The position numbers were made by a program, and so were the translations under genes. This document shows, piece after piece, positions 20,483 to 32,370 of a stretch of DNA of 64,000 bases (positions within the stretch are counted from its first letter, which is position 1; the number at the start of each line of letters is the position of its first letter). The notes below the pieces were generated by a model. The model worked only from the letters and a program-made list of their open reading frames with translations, made no database searches and was not told the DNA's origin. Source of the DNA: Aurantiochytrium sp. KH105 (taxonomy: Eukaryota > Sar > Bigyra > Thraustochytrida > Thraustochytriidae); assembly GCA_003116975.1 (NCBI GenBank), contig BGKB01000046.1, positions 536,338-600,337 on the forward strand, given 5' to 3'.

Positions 20483-20598
20483 CAGGCTGCCCTTCGATCT
20501 CGTTCAAAGTATACCTAGTCCTCCTCGGACGATGCCCATTTCTCTTGCAAATCCAAGCTCGAGAATCTTGCCAAGTTAGCCGCAAGAGGACTCTGCTC

Positions 20599-20634
20599 GA
20601 TCGGTCGGTCGGTCGGTCGGTCGGTCGGTCGGTC
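20599..20634. repeat. (CGGT)n tetranucleotide repeat
   Basis: Nine uninterrupted CGGT units. Confidence 0.92.
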
Positions 20635-21128
20635 TTCCGCCGGGGCGAGATCCTTTGCCAGCGGCTGGAAGTCTTCACGTATCAGCTGGCTTGCAACATC
20701 TGCAATGGCACGTTCAAACTTATCTATTCATTTATTCGTTCATTCATTTACCATGCTGTTGCGCGTGGCACCACACCTCCCAATCAGTCCTGCCCAATTT
20801 CTTCTATCCATAGTAGCAGCGCCGGTGCGATTCGGTCGCTGCTTCGCTAACCATTGCGTGCAAGCTTTAGATCTCGCTGGCTGCAAGAGCTGAATCGCCA
20901 CGTCCAGGCTGCTCCTCCCCCCCCTCCCCCCCCCTCTTTCTCGCGGCCGCAGCTGCTGCTTCTGCTTCTGCATGTTGCATGCGGACCTTGAACGCAAGCA
21001 GAGAAATCAGATAATCATCATTCGCAGCGAATCTGTGTGGCCGTCGAACGCGAGATTTTCCTGGCCACGCAGGCTCGCCCCGGCTGCTGCTCCTCCCCGC
21101 GCGCGCATCATGCAGGCAGGCACCCACG

Positions 21129-21162
21129 AAAGCAAGCAAGCAAGCAAGCAAACAAGCAAACG
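21129..21162. repeat. (AAGC)n tetranucleotide repeat
   Basis: Eight AAGC units with AAAC variants. Confidence 0.9.
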
Positions 21163-21433
21163 ATAAAAATTAGCGTGAATGGCACGCGTGCTGGCAGCCA
21201 GGTACGTATAACCTAATTGGAGCGCGCTCGCATGCATGCTTGCTGCATAGACGGCGTACACGGTGCGGGGACGCGCGGTGGCCGTCCTCTGTGCTGCGGC
21301 GGAGCCGGGGCGCCACTTTAGCGGCCGACCCATCTTTCGCGCCACAGTGGAGGGCAGTGAAGGGCGCGAGGGGAGGCGCGCTGTGGGCCCAGGATCGCGA
21401 GCGAGGGAAAGACAGGAAGAAATGGAATGGTTC

Positions 21434-21460
21434 TTCTCTCTCTCTCTCTCTCTCTCTCTT
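21434..21460. repeat. (TC)n dinucleotide repeat
   Basis: About thirteen TC units. Confidence 0.9.
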
Positions 21461-22025
21461 TTGGCCGCCACCGGTGTTCGCGCCTGCGCTGCTCCCGTCC
21501 TCCCTCCCGCCAGCACGCTGCTGCTGCTGCTGGTGGGGCCCCGCAAAAGCCCCGGGCGGGCCAGCGAGCGTCGATCGACCTCGCCTCGCCAGGCAAGTCT
21601 CGCGCCCGCCTCCCCGCCCGTCTCTCCGCGGCCCGCGCGCCGGGGTTCGGATTTTCGTTTCCACTCTTCCGTCTCCCGTTTCCTCCCTGCGTTTCCTTCC
21701 CCGCTCTGCCGAGCGACCGCGCGACGAGGCCACCACGTCTTGCCTCCCGCCGGCCAGCGGCTGACGCGGCGCGGGTCGCGGGTCGCGTCGACGGACGCGC
21801 TGCTGGCTCCTCCGGCCGCACTGCGCAGGTGGGAGGTATCCAAGGCTGCTGCTGCTGCTCGCAGTCTCTACTCTTGCTTGCCTGCCTGCTTACTCGCAGT
21901 GCCTGCTTGCAGCGCATGCTTGCTCGCTTGCCTCGGCTGGGATCTTCAATGGTCGCTGGCCGCCGGGGCCGTGTCCGCCACAGAAGCCGAGCGCAGCGCA
22001 GCACAGCCCGGCGGCATCATGAACG

Positions 22026-22081
22026 GTGCAGTGCAGTGCAGTGCAGTGCAGTGCAGTGCAGTGCAGCGCAGCGCAGTGCAG
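22026..22081. repeat. (GTGCA)n pentanucleotide repeat
   Basis: About eleven units, the last few with GCGCA variants. Confidence 0.92.
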
Positions 22082-23987
22082 GCGCCTCGCCTTTACCTGG
22101 GGAGCGGAAGCGAGCCTCATGGCGGCGAAGGAAGCATGCGGAGGCAAGGAGAAGGGGAGCCTACAGACATATGGACGGAGCTCGCGACCGCAAGGAAGGC
22201 GAGCACAGCCCAGCCCAGCCCAGCGCGGACCCGACCGGTGCCTTACGAGCGAACGGCCGCCGCGCAGTAGCGTGAGCCAAGGCCGGCCGGAAGGATGGCC
22301 GCATGGACGCATGGCTGGCACCCCAGGCTAAGGCAGACGCGGGACCTCGTGCATGATTTCCGTCTTTGACAAAAAGCGACGGCAAGCACGAAGCACGCAC
22401 GCACGGGCGGCGCTGCTGTCGACACCCCACACCTACGGGTACAAGTCTGCGGCGTCTCCACTAGGGCGCCGGCGCCGGCCTGTCCTGGGGACTGGCCGGC
22501 TGGCTGCTCCTCTTCCGCAGAAGACCGCTAGTATAAGCAAGCTTGGTGCTACGCGAGGGCCGCCACACGGATGTGACGCCTCCGAGACCTCGTTTTGCGT
22601 ACCACGCTTTCCTTCCTTGGCCTGGCAGGTTGCGATGATGCAGCTCGGGTTGGATCAACGCAGCGTTCTGAATGATCTTGGCTCGAGATTCTATCTTCAT
22701 GGCTTCGCGCGCAGACCTTGCGAGCGAGCGAAGGTCTGCGCGCTAGCGAGCGAACGAGCGAGCTCCTTGCAGTGCGCGGCCAGGCCCCAGGGCTCCATAT
22801 GGTTGATTGGGTGGTTTGGGTGGCTGCGTGGGCCAGGGGTTCACGCCGCAGGGCTCCGCGAGATTGCCGGCCGGCGACAGCGACGCTTGCCCATCTTGCT
22901 TGTCTTGGCGCCCAGGCCTCGCTCGCCAATTAGCCAGGACAGGACCGGGGCCCCGGAGGTACTGCGGGCGCCGGCTGGCTGCTGTCCGCGGAAAGAACAT
23001 TAGTGCGGAATTTTGTTCTTTTCTATGCTGCGCGCCACATCGAATGGCTGCTAGCCTATCACTTTCCAGAACCTCCCGCAGCTCTTCAGCGCCTTGCTGG
23101 ATCCTTTTCCTTTCTTCTTTTCTTTTCTTTCCCTTCATGCATGCACGAACTCCACTTCATTTTTTTTATTTCGTATCATTAGATTATTATTTTCACAAGA
23201 AACTTTTATCTTTCTTTTCTTTTATTTTCTTCACTTTTCCATTTCGCTGTCCCTGTCGATTCGATTCGATTCTTTTCATTTCAATTTCAATTTCATTTTT
23301 CTTTTTCATTTCGATTCATTCTCCTTCCTTGATTCTTTTTCTTTTTCTTCTTATCTGCTTTACAGTTTCGCGTCCTCGAGAACGGTCTCACCCCTCCGCA
23401 CACCCACCCATTCACCCATCCATAAAGCTACGGGAGGTATCTTTCCTCCCCAGCTGCCCCAGCCACGACGACCGCGACGCCGATGCCGATGCGGCATGAT
23501 GATCATGATGACGATGATGCCTGTCTCGATCTGGCGGGTGCCTGTCCCGCGCATCGCGCCGCAGTGCAGGGCGCCGGAAAAGGCCGATCCGCGCCCGCAG
23601 CTTGCTTGCTTTAGCTTGGCACGGCAGCGGATCTGTCCGGTGGCACGGACCAGAGAGGTCCGACGCACGGCCCGTAGAGAGAGCCGTGCAGGAGCCGAAT
23701 CGCTCGTGCGCGGGGGAGCATGACAAAATGATTGCTTGCATGAATGCATGGATGCATGCATGCATGCATCCATGCAAGATGGCGATGATTGCAAGATGGC
23801 AAAATGACATGTTTTTATGAGATACGCCTGGGGCAATCGTGCTCGGCGCGGGGCCGCGCGTGCCGTGCCATCCGCGCGAGCGTCGACGAGGGTCCAAGGG
23901 TCCTGCTGGGCCACGGCTCGCCTTGATCGCAATCGCGTGTGATCCCGCCTGGATTGAACCTTTTCATTTTTTAATTTTAAAAAAAAA

Positions 23988-24010
23988 TTGCTTGCTTGCT
24001 TGCTTGCTTT
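23988..24010. repeat. (GCTT)n tetranucleotide repeat
   Basis: Five tandem units next to an A-run. Confidence 0.85.
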
Positions 24011-25352
24011 CTTGCGTGGTCCACGAGGTCGACGGATATCTCCAAGGGTTCGGAAAGGCGAGGCGGTCTCATGCGGACAAAAAGAAAGACCAAGATGGAA
24101 ATCCTTGGGACAAGGATGCAAAAGGCGCACGGACAGGCTGCTCCTTGCGTGACTGTCGCCACCCAGGCCTTATCCCCCTCGAGGTCGTGTCCGAGAGACG
24201 CCGCTCTCGCTGCCGTGCCGTCGCGAGCCGTGCCATGCTCGGAGCATCGCGGCCCTGGCAGCTCGTAACGTCTTGAACGTGCGGTTCCGCGCCATGCATC
24301 TTGCCATTGACAACGCGCTGCGTCACGTCGGTCGAACCTTGCGCGAAGAAAGAGATACTACGTACTTTTTCCTTTTTCTCCAAGGTTGGCCACCGAGAAG
24401 ACGTTTCCGGCGTGCAAGACCTCCCTCTGCTGTCTGACCCCCCCGCCACGGCCACTCGACGCTCGCTCGCCCCGGCACGGAATTGTCGCCCCGCCGCGGG
24501 GCCCCACGCGCGATGCTTTGCCATAGCCTGCCTTCCTGGATCTTGCCCGGCGCCGGGAGTGGTGCGGCGCTTGCGCGGCAGCGGATCTTGGCCGCGGCCA
24601 CGGATCCTGATCTTTTGCATTTGCTTGCCTGCCTTCATTTTTGCGAAAATCTCACCTCGCATCGCGCTTCCTTTTTTTTCAGTCACCTTGGCGCGCCACC
24701 GCAGTTTTCCTTCTGCCTTCCACTTGCCACTCCGGCTTGGCAGCCGCAACCTGCCTGCGCGGCTCGCTCAGCGCGCGCAGATCCCGCGTCGCGCCCCGCC
24801 TTCTCAGCTTCCCTCACTGCATGCATGGACGGCGCTCGCGGCGCCGCCGCTGCCGATGCCGTCCCTCTCCTCTCCTAGCCATGGCTGGCTGGCTGGCTGG
24901 CTGCTGGGGATGACGACGACGACGCTGATGACGATGATGTGCTCAAAGGAGAAACGATAGCGCCGAGGACGAGGAGGAGCATGACGACGCGCCGGTCGCT
25001 GTCGCGGCTAGTCTGATCATGATCTTGAAGAAGGCCTGAAGGCCAGCCAGGTGTTCGTTCTCGCCTCGTTCACGGTCTCGCGCTGGGGAGCGATGAGCCG
25101 CCGCCAGTGCGAGCGATGGAGGTGTGGAGCGCCGCCACAGCACCGCGGCGTCTTTCTTCTGGCTGGGGCTCTTACGGACTCGCCTCCCGGCTCGCGTGCA
25201 AGCATGTATTCGAGCATGCAGGCTCGCACTCGAGCCTGTCGAAAGCGAATGAACGAGAAAGCGAGCAAGTGAGCGCCCCGTGACGCCAAATTCCGGTGCG
25301 AGGTAGAGACGGACGGCGCTGGCGCAGCTCAGCCAAGGAGAAGCAAGCATTT

Positions 25353-25390
25353 CTGGCTGGCTGGCTGGCTTGCTGGCTGGCTGGCTGGCG
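25353..25390. repeat. (GGCT)n tetranucleotide repeat
   Basis: Nine GGCT units with one TGCT variant; a shorter GGCT run lies at 24886-24902. Confidence 0.9.
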
Positions 25391-28062
25391 TTGCTGCATG
25401 CGGAGGGAGGCCACGGCGGCTAGCTAACTAGACGGGTCGGCGGCCTTTCCCTCCCTCTGCACGCCCCAAGTTCATGTTGCTGAGTCGGTGCGGGAGCGCA
25501 GTGTGGTTTGCTGTGTGCCACTGTGCGGGCTGTGCACGCGCTAGGTGCGGGGCGTCTGCGGCGCCTGGGGAGGTGAAAGGCCCCAGCAAGAGGACTGGCT
25601 GGCTGGCAGGCGGGCGGGCCACGCAAGATCGATCGCGGGGCAGGTCGGGGCAAGGCCGGGGCAATGCGGTGCGATCCTCCACCGCACGTTCAGGCAAGCA
25701 GTGCCGAGGAAGAACAATCCGGAAGGTAGCTCGAGGTGGGGCAAGGCGAGGCGAGGCGAGGCGAGACCAGGGGGGTGGGGAGGGGAGCGAAAAAAGGAAC
25801 CAAGGCATGGAAATTCATGTCCAAGATGGAGGAACGCAGGAGCTGGAAAAAAGGGAAGGGGAGGTAAGAACCGCGTTGCCATGAGCTCATAGCGCCGCCG
25901 AAACAGCGGACGCGCTGTGCAAAGTGCTGGTGCCTGCTAGTTTGCTTCATTCTTGGCTTTTTAGCGGCGTCTCACTGATGCGCAACGCAACGCAATTCAA
26001 CGCACTTTCGAGAAAACGAAAGAGCGCGTGATTCTATCGTATTGCAAAGTTGCAGCCAGGGTATCGGGCAGCTGGCTGGGCAGCCTGCCGTGATGCTTGT
26101 GTAGGCCCATTGCGTACATGTCTTCGACGCGAAGTCGCCTGCCCCACCCACCCACTCACCCACCCACAATGGCCGGCCCCTATTGGAGGCCGCGTGGACC
26201 GGGAGCAGCTGCACCATCTATCCTATGCTCTTCCGGCGCGCACACACGCCAGCCCTATCCGTCCATCCATCCAGCGCAGATGTCTGCGCGCTCATCTCCG
26301 TCGCCATGCCTCACACCCGGAAGGTATTCAGGCAAGCAAGTGGCCTGGGGTACGGACCGCTCACACTGCAGCCGCACGCGGGCCGCCCACTTTGCCAATG
26401 GGTGCGCGCGGGATAGATTGTCCCCTGCCTAATGGCAACGCAATGATCTCGATCTTGCCAAGCCAAAAAAGTGAAAATGGGTGGCCGCGCTGCAGCTGGC
26501 TGGGCCCAAGCTATCTATCTTTATACACTACCGCGGGAAGAACCGCGCTCAGCTCAGTCTGGCTGCAGCAGCTACCCTTTTTTGCGGGGCCTGCTGGATC
26601 CTCCTTTCTCCTCATTCCCTCGGGGCCCCATTCCATGCGCAAGCGCACCCCCTCTTGCCCCACCCCGGCGCCCCAAGTTCCGCTTCTTTAACACAGCAGG
26701 AATTGAAGTTGACGAGAATGCAACCAGCGCAGCGCAACGCAATGCGATCCAACGCAATGCACCGAGCCGTCGCGTGTATGCCCCAGCGAGGGGATGGGCC
26801 GTGGAAAACTTCACTCCCGTCGTGCGCAGCCAGGTTGATGATGGCCAAGCTTGCTTTTTGCACGGAGTCTAAGCTTGCGGGAAGGTGAAGGGAGGCAAGC
26901 TTGCGGAGCCAAGGATTCAAGACCGTGGAAGTGACAGAAAAAACAGAGGCTTATCATAACTTTGGGCGATCGGGAAGGATGGCGACGGCCGGTGTCTTTG
27001 GATAGTAAGAGGCGAGGCGAGCCCGGGGTGATGGGGAGGGCCCCATGCGCGCTGCGCGGGGCCAAGATCCGCAGGACCATGAACGCACGCCCGCACGCAA
27101 CGCATGTACGCCCGCCTCGAGCCATGCCAGCGCCAGACGTGGACGAATGGATGGATGCCTGGACGGAGGCATGGCCAATGGCTGGAGAGGGCTGACCCAG
27201 CCTCAAGGTCGTCGACCGATCGCCCTTTCCGCGCAGCTACACTGACTGGAAAGAAAATCTCGATCCCTTTTCCAAGAAGGGACGCCTCCAAGGCGCCACA
27301 GACTGAACATGCGTGATGCGCTCGGGCTGAAAGCGACGCGCGAAGCAGGACCTGTGAAAGAAAAGGTCTTGTCCGTCCAATCGCTCCCTCGCTCGCTTGC
27401 ACGCACGCACGCACTGCTCGACCGACTGCTCGACTGATCGTTCGATCAATCGATGAGACGCGTCTTTGCCCCAAAGCGAAGGCGGCGGCCGCGCACGATT
27501 ATGATGCGTCGAAGTCTTCCTCGCCCAACCAGCCATCCACAATTCCGTCCACATGCGTGCGGCCAACTCTTGGATCAAGATCTTGCTGAGCAGACCATCG
27601 TCCGTCGATTCTCCAGGCTCGCAAAAGTCCTTGTGAGCGATCGTGCCTTCGCGGCAGTCGATCCATGAATCAATGAATGAATGTACGAAATCAATCAAGG
27701 CCCTCTCTGCGAGGCCGTCTCGGTATTTTTTCCACGCCGCTGCAGCAGCCTCTTGATAAAATAAGCGCATGGCTCGAATCAATTTCGAGTCACGCGCCCA
27801 GAACTCGCCACTCTCGCGCGCCCGGGCGAAAGAGGCGCGACGGGGCGGAGGAAGGCGCGCCCCGGCTCGCCTTGACCGTAATTCGCATTGGCAACACCTT
27901 TCCGGGGCGCGAGATTCTCGATTCCCGGCCTCAGCACCTTTGGCGGGTGCCGCGGCGCCTCCGAACTGCGCGCTGCGCTCGGCTCAGCACGGCCACGCGC
28001 CCGAGCGGAGACCAGGCTCAGCTGCTCCAAGAAAGCCTGTGAGGGTAGAGCTCCACCCGGCA

Positions 28063-28112
28063 GGCATGGCGACGGCATGGCGAAGGCATGGCGAAGGCAT
28101 GGCGATGGCACG
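28063..28112. repeat. 11-bp tandem repeat (catggcgaagg)
   Basis: Four to five copies of an 11-bp unit with single-base differences. Confidence 0.85.
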
Positions 28113-30628
28113 GCGTGGCAGGACGTGCGTGTCACGAGCGAGCACGCCGTGCTGCGCTGCAAAGGTTCGCTTTGTCGCTCGCTCCTGTCGGAAAGGCGGC
28201 GGCCGCAGCGGCCTCGCAGCTGCGTGCGGCCGGCGGCGCGGGAGCCGAGCCGCGCCGAGTCGCGCCGAGCCGAGCGGAGGCGCTCTGTCGCGTAGAGCCG
28301 CATATTTTGTTGATGTTCCGGCCGGGCAAAAGAGCACACGGTAAAGACGCGCGAGGTGAGGGTCGGCGCTGCCTCGCTGCGTGGCTGCACGAAGCTTCCG
28401 CATCGCATTGTCGCGCTTTCTTTGCTTGCACGCACGAAGGAAGAACAGAGAGAAAGAATGAAGGAATGAAGGAATGAATGAATGCGTGCATGCATGCGTG
28501 TATGATACAGGTTTGGACCCACTCCAGCGGAGACGGGGTAGGAGGCGCGGGTCCGATCCCGGATTCCGCATCATACCGCCAGTCACGATTGGTTGCTTGC
28601 TTCTCCCTTTCGCATGCTTGCCTCGAGGCTTCTTCGATCGCCTCGCGGTGGCGTCGCGTCGCAACGCGATGGCGGCGGGGAAAAGCGTGCCGGCGCGCAG
28701 GGAACGAAGGACGCGGGGCTGAGGACTAATTCCCCCTCTGTCGCGCCCACGTGGCCCTTGTGAGGGCACCGCGCGAACATAAAGAAACACGCGGCCTTCC
28801 CGCCTGCCTAACACAGCTCCGTGGGGACTGTGGTGATCGCACACTGCTATGGTAAGCGTGCGGGGGAAAAGGGGGGGGGGTGCGGTGGGGGGTCGGCCTC
28901 CACGTTCTCGTCCTGAATTCCTTCTCTCGCGACAAGGTAATTTCTTCCTTTTTATCTTTTGTTTATTTTATTTTCCAATTTTCTTTTTATAAAAAGTAAA
29001 GAAAAGAATTGAAGGTGAAATTTTTTAAATGGTTAAATGATCTGTCGCTGCTGCGCGGCGCCGACGAAGACGAGACGCACGATGGGCGACGCCCGCGCCC
29101 AATCGGCTCGAGACCGCGGACGTCCGGCAGCGCAGCCCAGCAGACCGACCTGCATTGGGATGTCACTTAGGTGTCGAGGCGGCGCACGCCCGTCGAATCA
29201 CGCGCGAGCCATCGCCCGGAGCCGACCACGGGCGTCAAGAAGACCTAGGTCTCTTCTGCGGGGGAGTGCGGGAGGGAGGTTGCTAGCTAAAAAAGAAATG
29301 AAAAGGAAGAAAAAGAGGTTCGCGAAAAAAAAAAGCGAAAAGCACGAAAAAGCGATTGATCCATTGATTGAGATCCTGCTGCGCTCTCCTCGACGGACGT
29401 CTCGCGTGCCTGTGCCACGCAGAAGCGTGCCGGACACGCCCAAAGCTGACGCGCCGCGCGGGGCCAGTCTGCCGGGCCCGACGAGACCGGCAAGACGAGA
29501 CGAGGAAAGGACACGAGCAGATAGCGCGAAGTGGCCGCGCTGCGTGACGGGTTGCCCCAGCAGCCACCGCTGCCGCCGCCGCCTCCGGGAGCCAGCCCGG
29601 ACGAGCGGCCTCGAGCGAGGCCGGCCGACCGGCCAGTCGCCAGCCAGCCACCATGACCAGCCGACGCGGCCTCGAGGGAGGACGTGCGGGCGGGCGGGCG
29701 GGCAAGTGGGCGGCAGGCGCAGGCGCAGCGAGGAAACTGCGCCCGGGCTGGACAAAAGTGAGACAGGAAGGGCAGGGCACACGTGACGTCCGTCGGTGCA
29801 GAAGCCGAACCTTCTTTCTGCTTTTCCCAGCTTAGCTCAGCTTGGCTTAGCTTGCCGGCAGCTTTGCTTGTGTTGCGTTGCGATTTCGCAGTTGTTATCA
29901 TTTTTCTTAAAACTCTCTACTTCGCCGCTTCTTTCATTTCCTTCATAGCCTTTCTTTCGTTTCTTTCGCTTCTTTCATTCCTTCCGAGCGAAAGACGATC
30001 GGTGCCGTGGCGGCGGAGCCAGAAGAGACGGCCGTGCCATGACGCCACAAGGAAACGCCACAAGGACACGGATGCGCTGCTTCACACACACAAAGACTAG
30101 GCCTAAGGCAGGAATTGCAGATGTTTGTTTGCCAGCCAGCAAGGCCGTCACGATGCCCCAGCGAAAGCCCCGCCATCAACGCGGACAAAAGTCCGCATGG
30201 GAGAAAAGGATTACAGATGCGAGGGGGAGATAATAATGAAGGGGCTCCGAAGGCGATCGGCCCTTTCGGCGATGCGAAAAGCGTCGCGTCTGATCATCAG
30301 CATTATCATCATCAGCATTATCATTGCCACCACCACCACCAGAAATGGCTCAACCTCCCATTTTTGGTGTCCCTCTGTACGAACTTTTACGAACTCCAAC
30401 CAGTTTTTACTGCATCCCGAGCGCTGTGAGCAGTCAAGAATGGGCTCCAATCTATCCAAGCTCAACAAGACCTTCGATCCTGATTGGGGATCGCCCTTCC
30501 TTCTTTCGCAGGCTATTCATCATTCACAAGAAATAATGCAAGCGTTGGCAATCAATCACAAAGCCGTCGGCCGGCCGGTCGACAAGCATCGCTTTCTCAA
30601 AATATCACATTCCAACCTAGAAATCAGA

Positions 30629-30672
30629 ACAAAAACAAAACAAAACAAAACAAAACAAAACAAAACAAAACA
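30629..30672. repeat. (AAAAC)n pentanucleotide repeat
   Basis: Eight tandem units. Confidence 0.92.
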
Positions 30673-31818
30673 AGAAAGCGGATCAACCGCCTGCTTCGCT
30701 CCGACTTCTTCGCGCGCAGGGAGAGCGTGATCGCGATCTCTCCGGCCCCACCCCGCTGCCGCTGCACGAACCCACAACGCCCCGCCCCGCCTCACCCCGC
30801 CTCGCTCCGCTCCGCGACGGGGCCGTCTTGCGCCACGCGGGGTGGGACTAAGACGGCGCCGCGCACCCACTGTCGCGTGAGATGCCAGGCAAGCTGTGGT
30901 TCACTGTGGGGAAAGCAGCCAGCAGCCACCATGGCCAGCCGCGGCACACACACCCGAGATCTTTGTTCATTTTACTTGCCTCGGTTCATTTTGATCCATT
31001 TCGATTTCGATTTCTGGCTGGTTTGTTCTGTTTGGAGTCTGAGGAGGGAGGAGGCGCGGGCGACGGCCAGCCAGCTGCAGCCAGCCAGCCAACCAACTAA
31101 CCAACTGGCCTGCCGAGGTAGGCTGCCGCGTGCCGCACGCACGAGAAGATCGCGATCGCATCGTCAATTCGCGCATGCGAGGCGCCTTTGGTGGGGTGGG
31201 TGGGACCTGCCTGGGGCAAGGAATGGCCACAACCTGAAGTCCGTAGCGCTGGGGCAGGGACCGGGGCCGCGGTCGGGTAGAGATAGATGAAACCGCCTGC
31301 CTGCATGACGACGACGGAAAGAAGAACTTCGTGGGAATGCGCGGAAAACTCACGGACGAGTGAATGAATGTGCGCAAGAGGCGACGCATTACGAGAGCGT
31401 CGTTACCTCGCAAGAGAAGCTCGGGATGAAGACGAAGCAGATTGAAGGAGCAAATGCATTGAGCCTTTCTTCCAGCGCTACGCCAAGCATGCAGGAATGA
31501 ATTCATGACGCACCTACTTTTCGTAGCAACTTTTTTTCTTTTCTTTTTTTACAAACAACGTCTGCTGCTTTGGGCGGAAGACTCACGAAGATCAAGCGAT
31601 CAAAGCAATGCAACAGCACTTTCAGGTCTTATCAAGACATGTATTCAGCTTCGCAGTTTCCACGCCAAACGATAGCATCGCGGCTCTTGTTCTGGCAGCT
31701 CCGTGGTCCCAAAGCCAAACGATAGCATCACTTTCACTATTCTCAAAGTCCAAGCATCAGAATTCGCAGAGTCTTGAAAACAGCTTTGCAATCTTCAAAA
31801 AATTCAATTAGTAGAAAT

Positions 31819-32370
31819 TTACTTGCCGCCGCCCTGCACGACAACGACCTGCTGAGACTTCTTGCAGCAGCAGCAGTAAATGGCCGCAATGATGCCCACG
31901 ATGGCGAGCACACCGACGATGATGATGACAATTGCGATTGCGCCCATTGCGGCAAAGAAGCCCTCAGCAGCGTCTTCAATGGCCTCGCCGAGATCGCAGA
32001 GTCCAGGAGTGTAGCCAACATTTTCACTAGCACTCTCCATGCACTTGTCCGCATCGCAATCGTAGTTCCATGTGCCCGAATCCCAAGAGTCCGTCGAAGT
32101 ACCGCACCAGCAGCTCGATGCCGTCGCCATCGTGCCAGTCGCATATGAGACCATTCGGACGCAGTAAGTGCTGCTGTCTGAGCTATCAGTGTTCTGGTAG
32201 GTGTCGCTGCAGCCCTTGATCACGCCATCAGTCAGCGTGTACTCGGTCACCGAAGAGTCAACAGCATCGCAGCAAAGGTTTTCGCCAGCGGCGCATGTAA
32301 GGTACTCCGCACGCGCGACCTGAGGCGCGGCCACGACGGCCAGCGCGAGAAGAAGAGCTCCACGCATCAT
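31819..32370 (-). CDS. Cysteine-rich type I membrane protein (paralogue B)
   Basis: 183 aa. Signal peptide at 1-21 (MMRGALLLALAVVAAPQVARA), a cysteine-rich ectodomain, one membrane helix of about 23 residues, a CCCC juxtamembrane block followed by KK, and a short tail ending VVVVQGGGK. It aligns along its whole length with the protein at 10994-11557: both begin MMR, share EYLTC/DYLTC, LCCDA-DSS, YTLT-G-IKGCS, the PGLCDLGEA motif before the helix, and IYCCCC after it. All ten ectodomain cysteines are conserved while signal peptide, helix and tail have drifted, which implies selection on a disulphide-bonded fold. No known family recognised. Confidence 0.87.
   Translation of the reverse strand: MMRGALLLALAVVAAPQVARAEYLTCAAGENLCCDAVDSSVTEYTLTDGVIKGCSDTYQNTDSSDSSTYCVRMVSYATGTMATASSCWCGTSTDSWDSGTWNYDCDADKCMESASENVGYTPGLCDLGEAIEDAAEGFFAAMGAIAIVIIIVGVLAIVGIIAAIYCCCCKKSQQVVVVQGGGK

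Larger units (their letters stand above)
16175..31818. other. 15.6 kb tract with no supportable gene
   Basis: Both strands and all frames were read. Open frames are numerous because the DNA is GC-rich, but they encode low-complexity Arg/Ala/Pro/Ser or repeat peptides, have no conserved motif, and overlap each other on both strands. The tract holds many short-unit repeats (listed separately), pyrimidine-rich blocks (about 17090-17515 and 23094-23370) and purine-rich blocks. The first ~1.3 kb probably contains the leader and promoter of the 441-aa protein gene on the minus strand. No rRNA, tRNA, snRNA or transposon ORF was recognised. Confidence 0.6.

Noticed and set aside
21007-22330. Frames of 230-335 codons around 21-22.3 kb
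   Set aside because: They read through TC and GTGCA microsatellites and have no stable domain.
28500-28580. Second tRNA-like B-box (GGGTCCGATCCC)
   Set aside because: Only a 4-bp stem forms, and no matching acceptor stem is found 70-75 bp away.
30440-30730. 96-codon frame starting MGSNLSKLNK with an N-myristoylation-like start
   Set aside because: It runs into the AAAAC repeat and has no domain; one motif in a 15 kb gene-free tract can arise by chance. Ribosome profiling would decide.
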